Positions 15,473-23,925 are shown, counted from the first letter of the stretch. The stretch is 31,077 nucleotides of DNA from CAYUCJ01 sp049282265 (GCA_049282265.1 JBAPTR010000168.1:1-31077), one strand, 5' to 3'. The notes: a model not told the origin generated them from the letters alone. A program made the numbers and translations.

Positions 15473-16711
15473 ATGGATTCGCCATTGATACCGGAAGGAG
15501 TCAAGAGATGCTCGCCCAAGGCCTTTTTCTTTTGGACGCTGCCATGGATTGGGCTATTGATATGGGGGGGAATTTCCGCCGCCTTATGCCTTTGGAAGGG
15601 CCTTAACCAGACGAATATGAGCGACTACTTTGCCTTTGCCCTGTGGATCGTTTTCGATCTTGCCATTATCGCTCTCGGGGCGGGCGCCTTTTTTACGGGA
15701 TTCCTCACCTATGTTATCGGCAGAAAAGAGTTGAAAAATGTGATCAACGCCGCCGTTGTCATAGGATTTATCTGCTATTCAGGTGCCGTTGCCATGCTTG
15801 GCATCGATATCGGACAACCCATCCGTGGCTGGTTCATTTTCTGGCATGCCAATATTCACTCCATGCTTGTGGAGGTGTCCTTCTGCATCACCGCTTATCT
15901 CAGCGTCCTCGCCGTCGAGTATGTTCCCCTTATCCTGGAGAACCGCCAAATCGAAAAGGTTAAAGAACTTCGGCTTTTCGGCCACAATCTCCATGAAATC
16001 ATGGCCCTTTTTGCCGCGACAGGAACTTTTCTGTCCTTCTTCCATCAAGGTTCTCTCGGGGGTATGTTCGGTGTCATGTATGCCCGTCCATTTGCGGCCA
16101 GGGGGGGATTCTACATATGGCCGTGGACTTTCTTCCTTTTTATCCTGTCGGCCATCGCTGTTGGTCCCTGTTTCACCATCCTGTGTACCAAGCTGACGGA
16201 GGCAATCAGCCGGAAAAAACTCGTCCCGGACAATGCAATCCAGTTGATTGCAAAGATCTCAGCCTGGCTTTTATCAGCCTATATAATCTTGAAAATCGCC
16301 GACACCCTCGTCTGGATGTATGGTAGTGTGCCCCGGCAGGGTCTTTCCTTTATGGATTTTTTCAAGCAAGGTCCCTACGGTGTGTGGATGCTTGTAGTAG
16401 AAATCATTATCTGCGGGATTATTCCGGCAATTATGTTGATGATTCCCAATGTGAGAAAACAAGGAGGATGGCTCGTCACGGCCTCCCTTCTGGCATGTAC
16501 GGGGATCGTATTAAATCGCTTCATGTTTGTCGTCGTCACCCTTGCCATTCCCGTGATGCCTTTTGATCACTTTGTAAGCTATCTCCCGACCTGGCAGGAA
16601 TGGGGCATTGCCTTTGCCGTTGTAGGCTACGGTTTCTTGCTTTTCTCCCTGTCCTATAGATATCTCCCCATGTTTCCCAAGGAGATTGAGCTGAACCCGG
16701 CAACGGAATAG
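15473..16711 (+). CDS. qrcD: Quinone reductase complex, NrfD-type membrane subunit QrcD
   Basis: A 412-residue integral membrane protein with about ten hydrophobic helices, for example FFFWTLPWIGLLIWGGISAA, ALWIVFDLAIIALGAGAFFTG and VVGYGFLLFSL near the end. It belongs to the NrfD/PsrC family, which binds quinone. QrcD would reduce the menaquinone pool with electrons from the periplasm. A perfect AGGAGG (15459-15464) stands 8 bases before the ATG at 15473; a TTG one codon earlier is less likely. A small membrane-protein gene follows 24 bases after the stop. Confidence 0.9.
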   Translation: MDSPLIPEGVKRCSPKAFFFWTLPWIGLLIWGGISAALCLWKGLNQTNMSDYFAFALWIVFDLAIIALGAGAFFTGFLTYVIGRKELKNVINAAVVIGFICYSGAVAMLGIDIGQPIRGWFIFWHANIHSMLVEVSFCITAYLSVLAVEYVPLILENRQIEKVKELRLFGHNLHEIMALFAATGTFLSFFHQGSLGGMFGVMYARPFAARGGFYIWPWTFFLFILSAIAVGPCFTILCTKLTEAISRKKLVPDNAIQLIAKISAWLLSAYIILKIADTLVWMYGSVPRQGLSFMDFFKQGPYGVWMLVVEIIICGIIPAIMLMIPNVRKQGGWLVTASLLACTGIVLNRFMFVVVTLAIPVMPFDHFVSYLPTWQEWGIAFAVVGYGFLLFSLSYRYLPMFPKEIELNPATE

Positions 16712-16735
16712 GGAAACACTGAAAGGAGGACAACA

Positions 16736-16894
16736 ATGCTGCCGTTTTCTTTTGAATGGGCGTGGAATGCCGGTCATTTCATCTTTTTTGGGTTCTTATA
16801 TTTTGCCCTCACGGTGGTAGGATGTGGGCTGGTTTTTGCAGGAATCAAGACGGCCTTACAACTCATGGGATTTATGCGAGAGCGTCATTTCTAA
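16736..16894 (+). CDS. Small single-helix membrane protein at the end of the qrc operon
   Basis: A 52-codon gene. It begins MLPFSFEWAWNAGHFIFFGF and continues LYFALTVVGCGLVFAGIKTALQ before a basic tail MRERHF. One long hydrophobic stretch (about residues 15-44) predicts a single membrane span with the positive C-terminus inside. AAAGGAGGA (16722-16730) gives it a near-perfect SD with about 6 bases to the ATG, and it follows qrcD by only 24 bases. These features argue for a real gene, perhaps a small accessory subunit of the complex, like the single-helix subunits known in other respiratory complexes. The function is inferred from position only. I do not recognise the family. Confidence 0.75.
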   Translation: MLPFSFEWAWNAGHFIFFGFLYFALTVVGCGLVFAGIKTALQLMGFMRERHF

Positions 16895-17024
16895 GCTCCT
16901 CGATGCCAAGTGGAATTTGGTTCATTCCTTCCGGGCCCAGGACCTTTGAGCTGTTCGGTAGAACGCCTTCCGGATGGTTTTTCGGGCCCTCTTCTTCCGC
17001 TCCATGACACCACGGTTTTCGGAT

Positions 17025-17654
17025 ATGAAGCGCATCAAAGCAGTTATCTTCGACTGTGACGGGGTCCTTTTTGACTCCCGTCAGGCCAATACACAGTACT
17101 ACAATCACCTTCTTGCCCACTTCCATTTGCCCCCCATGAATCCCGATGAAGAGGCCTTTGTCCACATGCACACGGCCGAAGAATCCGTTCGCCATATCTT
17201 TTGGGATACGGATTGTGAAAGCGTCGCCCAGGACTATCGTGCGAAGATGGATTACGCCCCCTTCATGGACGACATGATCGTAGAACCCGGGCTCATCCCG
17301 CTGCTCAAGGCCCTAAAGCCCCGATTCGGACTGGCCGTAGCCACCAACCGGAGCAATACTATTTCTGATGTCCTCAGGAAATATGGACTTGACGGCTTTT
17401 TCCATATCGTCCTTTCCTCCCTGGATGTCCTGCATCCCAAGCCCCACCCGGAATGTATCCATAAAATTCTCTCCTTCTTTCACATCTCTCCGAAGGAAGC
17501 TATATATGTGGGCGATTCCCTTGTTGATTATGAAACGGCGAGGGCGGCGGAGGTCTTCTTCGTCGCATATAAGAATTCGGAATTGAACGCAGACCAACAC
17601 GTGTCGGGACTCATGGAAATCGCCGATCTTCTGGGCATCAGGCGAAAAGGCTAA
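17025..17654 (+). CDS. HAD-superfamily phosphatase (phosphoglycolate phosphatase-like)
   Basis: A 209-residue protein with all four HAD motifs. Motif I is FDCDGVLFDS with nucleophile Asp10 and Asp12. Motif II is ATNRSN (about residue 106). Motif III is the Lys of HPKPHPEC. Motif IV is YVGDSLVDYETA (about residue 163). The helical cap lies between motifs I and II. It most resembles the Gph/PGMB-like subgroup acting on small phosphorylated metabolites; the substrate cannot be told. The start is uncertain: the ATG at 17025 gives the standard short lead into motif I, but 17004 and 16974 are in frame and none has a good SD. Its stop codon overlaps that of the opposing TPR gene. Confidence 0.82.
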   Translation: MKRIKAVIFDCDGVLFDSRQANTQYYNHLLAHFHLPPMNPDEEAFVHMHTAEESVRHIFWDTDCESVAQDYRAKMDYAPFMDDMIVEPGLIPLLKALKPRFGLAVATNRSNTISDVLRKYGLDGFFHIVLSSLDVLHPKPHPECIHKILSFFHISPKEAIYVGDSLVDYETARAAEVFFVAYKNSELNADQHVSGLMEIADLLGIRRKG

Positions 17655-18433
17655 TGAATCCCGGAGAGAAGTCTCTTCGCTTCGTCTGCGATGGGACCTT
17701 CAGGCGCAAGCCGTATCGCTTCTTCCAGTTCCTTCTGTGCTTTCTTAATTTCCTGCTGTTTGAGGTAAAGTTTCCCAAGGTGTAGGTGTGGGGTGGGGTA
17801 CTCTGGGGCGTACCTGAGGGCATTCTTAAAGGCCTTTTCGGCCTCCGTCCAGTCTTTGGCGGCCTCGTAAGCGGTTCCAAGGTTGTTCCAACACAGGCTG
17901 TAGTCCGGTGCGAAAGACAAGGCCTCTCGGTAGCTTTCGATGGCCTTCTTGTACTCCTTCTTTTGAAAATAGGCCAGACCCAGGTTGTTGTACGCAAAAT
18001 GAGGGGTTTTATAGGTAAGGGTCTCCGCGGCCTTCGTGAAACAGGGGATGGCCAGATCCCACCGTTTGAGCAACAGGTAAACTGTGCCCATATTGTTCCA
18101 TGCTTCCGGGAAGTCAGGCTCCAGTTCAAGGGCTTTTTTGAAATGTTTCAAGGCGGGAGCATAATGCTTCAGATCCCTGTAAACCAGGGCCAGTTGATTT
18201 TGTATTCTTGCGTTTTCAGGAGCCAGTCGCCCGGCCTCGAGCAAGTGCTTGAGGCCCGCCCTGGCCTGATTCTCTTGAACGAGGGATATGCCCAGGGCCG
18301 CCTCGGCCCTGGCTTTTTTTCTATCGAGTTCGTGATTGGTTCCGGCGCAGCCGAAAACAAATAAGGACACGCAAAGGAGAACTGTCAAGGCCCCGCCATG
18401 TGAAATAGGGGCCATTGCATGCTTTTTCATCAT
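17651..18433 (-). CDS. pilF: TPR lipoprotein, PilF-type secretin pilotin candidate
   Basis: A 260-residue protein. The signal peptide ends in the lipobox VFGC (Cys29), so it is a lipoprotein. About six tetratricopeptide repeats follow, such as FPEAWNNMGTVYLLLKRWDLA, TPHFAYNNLGLAYFQKKEYKKA and YSLCWNNLGTAYEAAKDW. It starts 8 bases after the pilQ stop, so it is the last gene of the pilMNOPQ operon. PilF/PilW lipoproteins of this build pilot the PilQ secretin into the outer membrane, which fits both structure and position. The start ATG ATG at 18433 is chosen for the lipoprotein signal; the frame extends upstream into pilQ, but that part is not needed. Confidence 0.82.
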   Translation of the reverse strand: MMKKHAMAPISHGGALTVLLCVSLFVFGCAGTNHELDRKKARAEAALGISLVQENQARAGLKHLLEAGRLAPENARIQNQLALVYRDLKHYAPALKHFKKALELEPDFPEAWNNMGTVYLLLKRWDLAIPCFTKAAETLTYKTPHFAYNNLGLAYFQKKEYKKAIESYREALSFAPDYSLCWNNLGTAYEAAKDWTEAEKAFKNALRYAPEYPTPHLHLGKLYLKQQEIKKAQKELEEAIRLAPEGPIADEAKRLLSGIH

Positions 18434-18441
18434 CCGGCATA

Positions 18442-20733
18442 TCACAACTTGCCTGGGGCCGAAACCACCGTGGGAGTCAAAAATATGAGCAGTTCGCTTC
18501 TGGCATTCGTTGCGTTTCTCGCCTTGAAAAGCCAACCCAGGATGGGCATGTTTCTGAGCCAGGGCGTGCCTTCCTCCGTTGTGCTCTTGTCCTCTTTATA
18601 GATACCGCCGATGACCACGGTGTCCCCGGAAGCGATCATCATCTCAGTCTGGGCGTTCTTGGTGTTGATGGGGACATTGTCTCCCCTCGCATTGGCGTAA
18701 TCCGGAAAATCATCACTCACATCGATGGTCATTATAACCATATTGTTCGGCGTTATCCTCGGCGTGACCTCAAGTTTCAGGGTTGCGTCCACCTGTTGGT
18801 ACGTCTTGTTGCCATTGGAATCCGTACCGGACGGCAGGACGATCTTGGTACCCTGTTTGATGCTCGCCTTCACCGTATCCCGCGTGATGATCTTGGGAGC
18901 GGAAAGGGTCTTTACGTTCCCCTCGGTCTCTGCAAACGCGATTTGTGCATTGAGCAGTTTCGTCGCAGCCGTATTGACGAAATTAATGCCCATAGTGGTT
19001 GCGCTGGGGATGCTGAAATTGGTGGAAAAATTGTAATTATAGGTCCCGTTGCCCGTCCCTCCCCAGGGATTGTGCTGTGTCTGGTAGTTGCCTCCCCAGG
19101 TTACCCCGAGTTCCCGGCTGAAACTGGTCCGGGCCTCCACGATTCTTGCCTCTATCATGACCTGCTTGGTGGGTCGGTCTTGTCTCAAGCTCAGTTTTCT
19201 TGCAGCGGCGATATTCGCGGCGGTATCCGTCATGATAATGGTCTTGTTCGCCTTGTCAATGGACAGTTTCCCCCTGGGTCCCTTGACGTTTTCACTGATC
19301 AACTTCTTGATGTTCTCCACATCAACGTAATTTATAGTCAGGTATTCAGTGACAAGTGGTTCGTCTGCCTTTGCCGCTTTTTCAGCGTCCAGGCGCTTTT
19401 TCCTTTCAGCCTCCTCCCGTTCCCGCTTCTGTTTCTCCTTCGCCTCTATCTGGGCAATTTTATTCTTGGTCGTAATCCAGATGACATTGCCTTCACGGCG
19501 CTTGCCCAGGTCGTTATTTTCCAGGACAAGGTCCAGGGCCTGATCCCAGGGGACTTTTCTGAGCCGCATGGAGACCTTTCCCTTGACTTCAGGACCCCAG
19601 ATAATATTGAGATTGCTCACCTCTCCAATGAGTCTCAGGATGTTTGTTACATCTGCATTGACAAAATCCATGGTCATGGGGGCTCCGGTGTATTTTCCCC
19701 TGGCCATCCGGTTTCTCCGGGTGTTCCCGGTCGCCCTGAATATCTTCTTCACACCGGTAGAGTCGGACGCCGAAGTTCGAGCGATTGATTCTGCCACCGT
19801 AATCGGAACCAGTCTCTTCTCCGGCGGCTTCACCTGGGTCTTACCAAAATCAATAAAGATTCCTGTATCAGTCTGGTCGATGTGAAAAGGAACCATTTCC
19901 CGCAAAATGATATCGAGGACAACGCGCTTTTCATCAGAAAATGCTTTTGCCTTGACGCGTTCGATGGCCCCTTCGAAATAGGAAGAGTCCAGCCGCCTCA
20001 TCAGGAGGGGCGGGATGCTGGCCTCTGCCAGGTTAAGACGGATCGATTTGGAACCCGTCCTTTCCAGACCATACTGTCCTTTCCGGCTGGTGGTGATGCT
20101 CAGACGTGACTTTCCCTGGGGCAACCTTGTGAAATCCACGCCCAGAATCTGAGTCAAGTTATCTTTGCCGGCCTTAAAGAAAATTCTGGGTTTCTCTTCG
20201 GTTACCTTCGCATTTTCGCCTTCAGTGCTCGCACCAGGTGTTGCAGACTTTTTAGCCACACCTGACTGTTCCGTCTCATCCGCAACCGGGGGTTTTTTTA
20301 GAGACAGTAAAAGTGAAGTTCCTCTTTTTTCGACTTGGTAGTCCAGCTTTCGGGTCAGAAAAACGACCACCCGTGTCATATTTGTCCTCGAACGGTCCTT
20401 TTCCACAGAGACCTGATCCACATTTCCATCCTTGACCTGTCTTGTTCCAAGGGCCTGGGCTTCAGCATCGCCGGCCACATCCATGACGACCCTGTTCGGG
20501 TCGATGAGCTTAAAGGCCGTATAAGGGATCATCCGGCTGCAAAGGAGTTCTACAACAGTTTCGTTGGCACCTATTGATCGGACATTCACCGTCTCCAGAA
20601 TTGCAGGCGCCGTTTTCGCGCTCTCGTCGACCTGTTTTGGGGTGGACGCACAACCATAAATACCCATGAACAGGACCCCGACTATATAGACGATTTGCAG
20701 GAGCTTACGTTTCCTTTTTGACGCGTTGCACAT
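18442..20733 (-). CDS. pilQ: Type IV pilus secretin PilQ
   Basis: A 763-residue outer-membrane secretin. The N-terminus is a lipoprotein-like signal (GIYGC, Cys28). Two AMIN-like peptidoglycan-binding segments come next (about 47-130 and 180-290). An STN/N0 domain follows (MDFVNADVTNILRLIGEVSNLNIIW, about 350-420), then a highly charged linker (about 425-455, EKQKREREEAERKKRL), an N1/NolW domain, and the secretin barrel (from about 520 to the end, with VMIEARIVEARTSFSRELGVTW and SELLIFLTPTVV). GGGAG precedes the ATG. It forms the gated channel through which the pilus crosses the outer membrane. The gap to pilP is filled by the five-hairpin element. Confidence 0.93.
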   Translation of the reverse strand: MCNASKRKRKLLQIVYIVGVLFMGIYGCASTPKQVDESAKTAPAILETVNVRSIGANETVVELLCSRMIPYTAFKLIDPNRVVMDVAGDAEAQALGTRQVKDGNVDQVSVEKDRSRTNMTRVVVFLTRKLDYQVEKRGTSLLLSLKKPPVADETEQSGVAKKSATPGASTEGENAKVTEEKPRIFFKAGKDNLTQILGVDFTRLPQGKSRLSITTSRKGQYGLERTGSKSIRLNLAEASIPPLLMRRLDSSYFEGAIERVKAKAFSDEKRVVLDIILREMVPFHIDQTDTGIFIDFGKTQVKPPEKRLVPITVAESIARTSASDSTGVKKIFRATGNTRRNRMARGKYTGAPMTMDFVNADVTNILRLIGEVSNLNIIWGPEVKGKVSMRLRKVPWDQALDLVLENNDLGKRREGNVIWITTKNKIAQIEAKEKQKREREEAERKKRLDAEKAAKADEPLVTEYLTINYVDVENIKKLISENVKGPRGKLSIDKANKTIIMTDTAANIAAARKLSLRQDRPTKQVMIEARIVEARTSFSRELGVTWGGNYQTQHNPWGGTGNGTYNYNFSTNFSIPSATTMGINFVNTAATKLLNAQIAFAETEGNVKTLSAPKIITRDTVKASIKQGTKIVLPSGTDSNGNKTYQQVDATLKLEVTPRITPNNMVIMTIDVSDDFPDYANARGDNVPINTKNAQTEMMIASGDTVVIGGIYKEDKSTTEEGTPWLRNMPILGWLFKARNATNARSELLIFLTPTVVSAPGKL

Positions 20734-20753
20734 GAGTGATCTCCCTATATACC

Positions 20754-20907
20754 TGATGGAATCGCAAAAAATCCGGTCCTCAGGACTTTTTACTCAAGGA
20801 AACCGAAAAGTGCGATTTTCGGTTTCCTTACAAATCAACGGGTTGCCGCACCCCACTGATTTTCGTGCCCGTCCATGGGCACGATGATGATTTCTCACAA
20901 AGTTATC
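20754..20907 (-). repeat. Dispersed five-hairpin element, copy B (in the pil operon)
   Basis: Inverse-orientation homologue of the element at 11989-12141, of nearly the same length (154 against 153). Hairpin 4 is identical in both arms and loop (20798-20809/20816-20827). Hairpin 2 is CGTGCCC/GGGCACG (20864-20870/20877-20883). Hairpins 1, 3 and 5 are recognisable but mismatched. The outer end TGATGGAA is shared. On the minus strand it begins inside the pilP stop codon and ends 20 bases before the pilQ start, so it has the same orientation relative to transcription as copy A. Confidence 0.87.
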
Positions 20908-21427
20908 ACTGTCGCCCGGGAAGCTTCTTGACCACCTCTTTGGTCTTCACCTTCCCCATAAAATCCCTATGTTTTTCCCGGATAACCACCTCTCCTTCTC
21001 GAATCTCACGAACGACGCCCTCATTGGTGCCGATAAGCGTTCCCTTGCGGATCACATGTCCCAGGCCTTTGGCGTCTCGAACCATGGCCCAGTTACCCTT
21101 TCCGTTCAGGATGGTGGCTATCAAGTCAAGTTGTGAAAGATCCAGTGTCTCCAGATACGTTCTCGGCCTTTTCCTTTTTTTCTCTACGGTTTCCTCAATG
21201 GACAAAAACGACTTGAAAGGATCTGTTTTCCCCTTGGCACTGAGCAACGTTTGCCCCTTTAAAGGCGTTCCTTGCGAGTCTCCGGCCAGGGACACATCTT
21301 TCAAACTTCGAGGGGGCTTATAGACCATTTTGCTGACCCCCCAGGCCTCCATACTGAGGAAAAGGAGCCAAGCACATACTGCCGCCACGACAAGACTATT
21401 TTTTCTTTTTCGCCCCGGACGTTGCAT
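20906..21427 (-). CDS. pilP: Type IV pilus inner-membrane lipoprotein/platform protein PilP
   Basis: A 173-residue protein with an N-terminal hydrophobic segment (NSLVVAAVCAWLLFLSMEAWG), a disordered linker with the typical DPFKSF (Pro-Phe) signature, and the C-terminal PilP beta domain (LSQLDLIATILNGKGNWAMVRDAKGLGHVIRKGTLIGTNEGVVREI). PilP links the PilNO complex of the inner membrane to PilQ. No lipobox is clear, so the anchor is probably a transmembrane helix or uncleaved signal. The start overlaps the end of pilO by 32 bases, with AAAGGA inside pilO, so translation is coupled. Confidence 0.9.
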   Translation of the reverse strand: MQRPGRKRKNSLVVAAVCAWLLFLSMEAWGVSKMVYKPPRSLKDVSLAGDSQGTPLKGQTLLSAKGKTDPFKSFLSIEETVEKKRKRPRTYLETLDLSQLDLIATILNGKGNWAMVRDAKGLGHVIRKGTLIGTNEGVVREIREGEVVIREKHRDFMGKVKTKEVVKKLPGRQ

Positions 21428-21998
21428 TCATCGTTCCTTTAAATCGATAGGTCATTGCGTTGCATGTTGTAATCAATGTTGTGGAAAGGGGTTTATTAGG
21501 TTTCATGGAAACATCAAGGATATTGACAATACGTTCCATCCTGCCGACTTTATCGAAAAAAGAGGCAACGTTGTGGTACGTACCGCTAACCTTTATGGCC
21601 ACAGGAATTTCAATATAGAAATTCTTGACCCTTTCTTTCTTGGGACTGAACAGAAGAAATTTCAATTGTGAATCCGTGCCGAGTTGTGTGATCGTTCTCA
21701 ATAAGGAAGGGATTTCCCTCTCATTGGGCAGTAATTTCAGGGCCTCTTGGAATTGGGCCGTCACCTCTGCCTGCTCCGCCTCAAACTTCTTCAGGTTCCT
21801 CGCACGAATCCTGGCCTGTACCAGCTGCTGGTTCAGCGCGTTGATCTCCTTCTTGGTCTTAGCAATCTCTCCGGTTTTCGGAAGGACGACAAGCCAGATG
21901 AACAGACCACCTAAAAAGACGATGGTGCCAACCAGGATCAGGACCCTGTAGGCCATCTTCATTTGCTCTATTTTCTCAAAAAACGGGCTTTTTTCCAT
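21396..21998 (-). CDS. pilO: Type IV pilus assembly protein PilO
   Basis: A 200-residue bitopic inner-membrane protein: a short cytoplasmic start, a membrane helix (VLILVGTIVFLGGLFIWLVVL, about residues 19-39), a coiled coil (KTKKEINALNQQLVQARIRARNLKKFEAEQAEV) and a periplasmic ferredoxin-like domain (LPNEREIPSLLRTITQLGTDSQLKFLLFSPKKE). LPNEREIPSLL is a hallmark of the PilO family. It pairs with PilN in the alignment subcomplex. It lies 28 bases downstream of pilN. Confidence 0.92.
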   Translation of the reverse strand: MEKSPFFEKIEQMKMAYRVLILVGTIVFLGGLFIWLVVLPKTGEIAKTKKEINALNQQLVQARIRARNLKKFEAEQAEVTAQFQEALKLLPNEREIPSLLRTITQLGTDSQLKFLLFSPKKERVKNFYIEIPVAIKVSGTYHNVASFFDKVGRMERIVNILDVSMKPNKPLSTTLITTCNAMTYRFKGTMNATSGAKKKK

Positions 21999-22026
21999 GC
22001 CCTGTAGATCCTTTGTTTAGGTTAGA

Positions 22027-22623
22027 TCACCGTTTTTTCTTGCTGTCGGTCTTTTTATTGCTTACCTTTTCCTTGAAAGAATAGGTCTTGCAATCGAGAT
22101 CGAAATCCACCACGTTGAGTTTGTATTTTTTCAAATATCTTAGGGAGGCTTTCCTGAGATTCACAGTCGTTATGTGTTTTGCCTTCTCCAGGTTTGTCAT
22201 GAAAAGGGCCACCGTCTCATTATCCATAGCGGTGCCCTGAAGCACCAGGGTGCCTCGCTTGTCATCCAGTGACTTGAGCCACAATCGATTTCTTGGTACT
22301 GCTTCTGCTATCTCATCAAGCAGGAGAACAGGCCCTGTCTTCTTTTTTTCCAGATCACGGATGACATTCAACTTAGAACGAATTTCACGAATCTGCTTTT
22401 TCAAGCGATTGATCTTTTTTGTTGTCTGTGCGTAGGCCGCCAGCTGTTTCCTTGCTGTTTCTTTTTCGGTCCGGAGGGTACGCAACCGACTGTTGAGTTG
22501 CAAAAAGACAAATGCCATGACGGCAAGAACAAACACCACCGTCAAAACATAGACACTGGTCTGGCGCTTGATATTTTCCTTTTTTCTCGCCGCCCTGAAA
22601 GGAAGAAGATTGATTCTAATCAT
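22027..22623 (-). CDS. pilN: Type IV pilus assembly protein PilN
   Basis: A 198-residue bitopic protein starting MIRINLLPFRAARKKENIKR; the INLLP motif is the conserved cytoplasmic peptide that docks into PilM. A membrane helix (VLTVVFVLAVMAFVFLQL), a coiled coil and the periplasmic PilN domain (VPRNRLWLKSLDDKRGTLVLQGTAMDNETVALFMTNLEKAKHI) follow. The start codon overlaps the pilM stop by 4 bases. Confidence 0.93.
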   Translation of the reverse strand: MIRINLLPFRAARKKENIKRQTSVYVLTVVFVLAVMAFVFLQLNSRLRTLRTEKETARKQLAAYAQTTKKINRLKKQIREIRSKLNVIRDLEKKKTGPVLLLDEIAEAVPRNRLWLKSLDDKRGTLVLQGTAMDNETVALFMTNLEKAKHITTVNLRKASLRYLKKYKLNVVDFDLDCKTYSFKEKVSNKKTDSKKKR

Positions 22624-23711
22624 TTGTCACCGATGCTTCTAAGGGCCAGACCTACCGCTACGCCGGCCTGGGTTGCCATATAGCTCAAGTATTTTGAATC
22701 AAAAGCCTTTTCGTTGACGATCAGATTTGCGAAAGGGTTCAATTCTTCCACGGGAAGATTGGTTTCCAATTCAAGGTATTTCAGAAAACCAGGCACCCTG
22801 GATGATCCGCCACTTAAGAGTATTTTTTCTATGTTTTCCTCTGGATAGGTTGTGGCCAGGAAATCAAGAGCCCGCTTTATCTCTTGGGCCCACTCGGACA
22901 GCACTGAAGTAAAGATCTCTTCCAGGGCAGCTTTTGTATTTTCTACCTTCTTGCCACCCAGTTTCATCCTCTCGGCCTCTTCAAAATCCACGTCAAATTC
23001 GGACATGATGGCTTCAGAGATCTGGTTTCCACCATAGGATGAATCCCGGCTAAATATGGAGGCGCCATTCTTAATCGCGTTGATACCCAGCTCTTCCGCG
23101 CCGACATTGACCAAAGCATAACAACCTTCCGGTTCACTGGCGCTGGCCTCAAAGGCATTCTGAAGGGCAAAGGCGTCCACATCAAGGACCGTCGGATTGA
23201 GCCCGGAAAGCTGAAGAAGGGTTACATAATCCTCAACAATTTCTTTCTTGGCCGCCACCAGCATGACTTCCATCTGGCCGGCGGCGGATTTTTCCTTTTC
23301 ACCCCCCTTGCCCTGTCCGGTTTGGTCACCGATGCTCAGGATATCATAGTCCAGATTGACATCATTTATGTCGAAGGGGATATACTGCTCGGCCTCGCTC
23401 TGAATGGTATTTTCCAGTTCCGATTCGTTTCGGTCGCTTATCACGATTTTCTTGACAATGACCGAATAGCCTGAAATGGATGTAGCCACGTCCTTATTCT
23501 TTACCTTCAAATTCCGACAGAGGGTCTTGATGGCAGAAGAGACGATCTCCATTTCCTTGATCGTTCCTTCAACAATGGCATCCCGTGGCAATCCAATGAT
23601 CCCAAAGTTTTTCAGAACCTTACCTCTTTTGCCGTGATCAATCTCAACCAGCTTAACAGCCCTTGAGCCGATATCCAGACCGATCAATTGATTTTTCTTG
23701 GGCACAGCCAT
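22620..23711 (-). CDS. pilM: Type IV pilus ATPase-like platform protein PilM
   Basis: A 363-residue actin-like cytoplasmic protein. MAVPKKNQLIGLDIGSRAVKLVEI carries the phosphate-1 loop, and LLSGGSSRVPGFLKYLE is the adenosine motif of the actin/FtsA fold. SEAEQYIPFDINDVNLDYDIL is typical of PilM. PilM binds nucleotide and the N-terminal peptide of PilN. The ATG at 23711 is preferred because the conserved sequence begins there; an in-frame ATG three codons earlier (23720) is also possible. It follows the HTH gene by 13 bases. Confidence 0.92.
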   Translation of the reverse strand: MAVPKKNQLIGLDIGSRAVKLVEIDHGKRGKVLKNFGIIGLPRDAIVEGTIKEMEIVSSAIKTLCRNLKVKNKDVATSISGYSVIVKKIVISDRNESELENTIQSEAEQYIPFDINDVNLDYDILSIGDQTGQGKGGEKEKSAAGQMEVMLVAAKKEIVEDYVTLLQLSGLNPTVLDVDAFALQNAFEASASEPEGCYALVNVGAEELGINAIKNGASIFSRDSSYGGNQISEAIMSEFDVDFEEAERMKLGGKKVENTKAALEEIFTSVLSEWAQEIKRALDFLATTYPEENIEKILLSGGSSRVPGFLKYLELETNLPVEELNPFANLIVNEKAFDSKYLSYMATQAGVAVGLALRSIGDK

Positions 23712-23724
23712 GGTGATCATTTCT

Positions 23725-23925
23725 CTAATTTTCCGGGAAGAGCTTTTCCCTATTTGTGAGCTTGTAGCCGAGCGCGAGGATGATTTTCCTCTTGGTTTCC
23801 ATCCGGCAGGACATCCCCTTTTCAACCCGATCAATGGTCAAAGGGGAAACGCCTGCTTTTCGCGCCAATTCTGCCTTGCTCATAAGGAGTTCTTCTCTGA
23901 CGTTTTTTACCAGGTTTTGACCCAA
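23725..23925 (-). CDS. Small XRE/Cro-type helix-turn-helix regulator
   Basis: A 66-residue protein. ELLMSKAELARKAGVSPLTIDRVEKGMSCRMETKRKIILALGY is a complete HTH_3 (Cro/CI-like) DNA-binding domain, with the recognition helix around SPLTIDRVEKG. It has no effector domain. The start is a TTG (23925) with GGAGG about 6 bases before it. It lies first in the unit followed by pilM after 13 bases, so it could autoregulate the pilus assembly operon; that role is inferred from position. Confidence 0.82.
   Translation of the reverse strand: MGQNLVKNVREELLMSKAELARKAGVSPLTIDRVEKGMSCRMETKRKIILALGYKLTNREKLFPEN

Noticed and set aside
14491..15519. Open frame of 342 codons on the minus strand opposite the end of qrcB and qrcC.
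   Set aside because: Antisense shadow of genes whose family motifs are complete.
18415..19788. Open frame of 457 codons on the plus strand opposite pilQ.
   Set aside because: Mirror of a well-conserved secretin gene; the deduced protein has no domain and the composition of an antisense frame.
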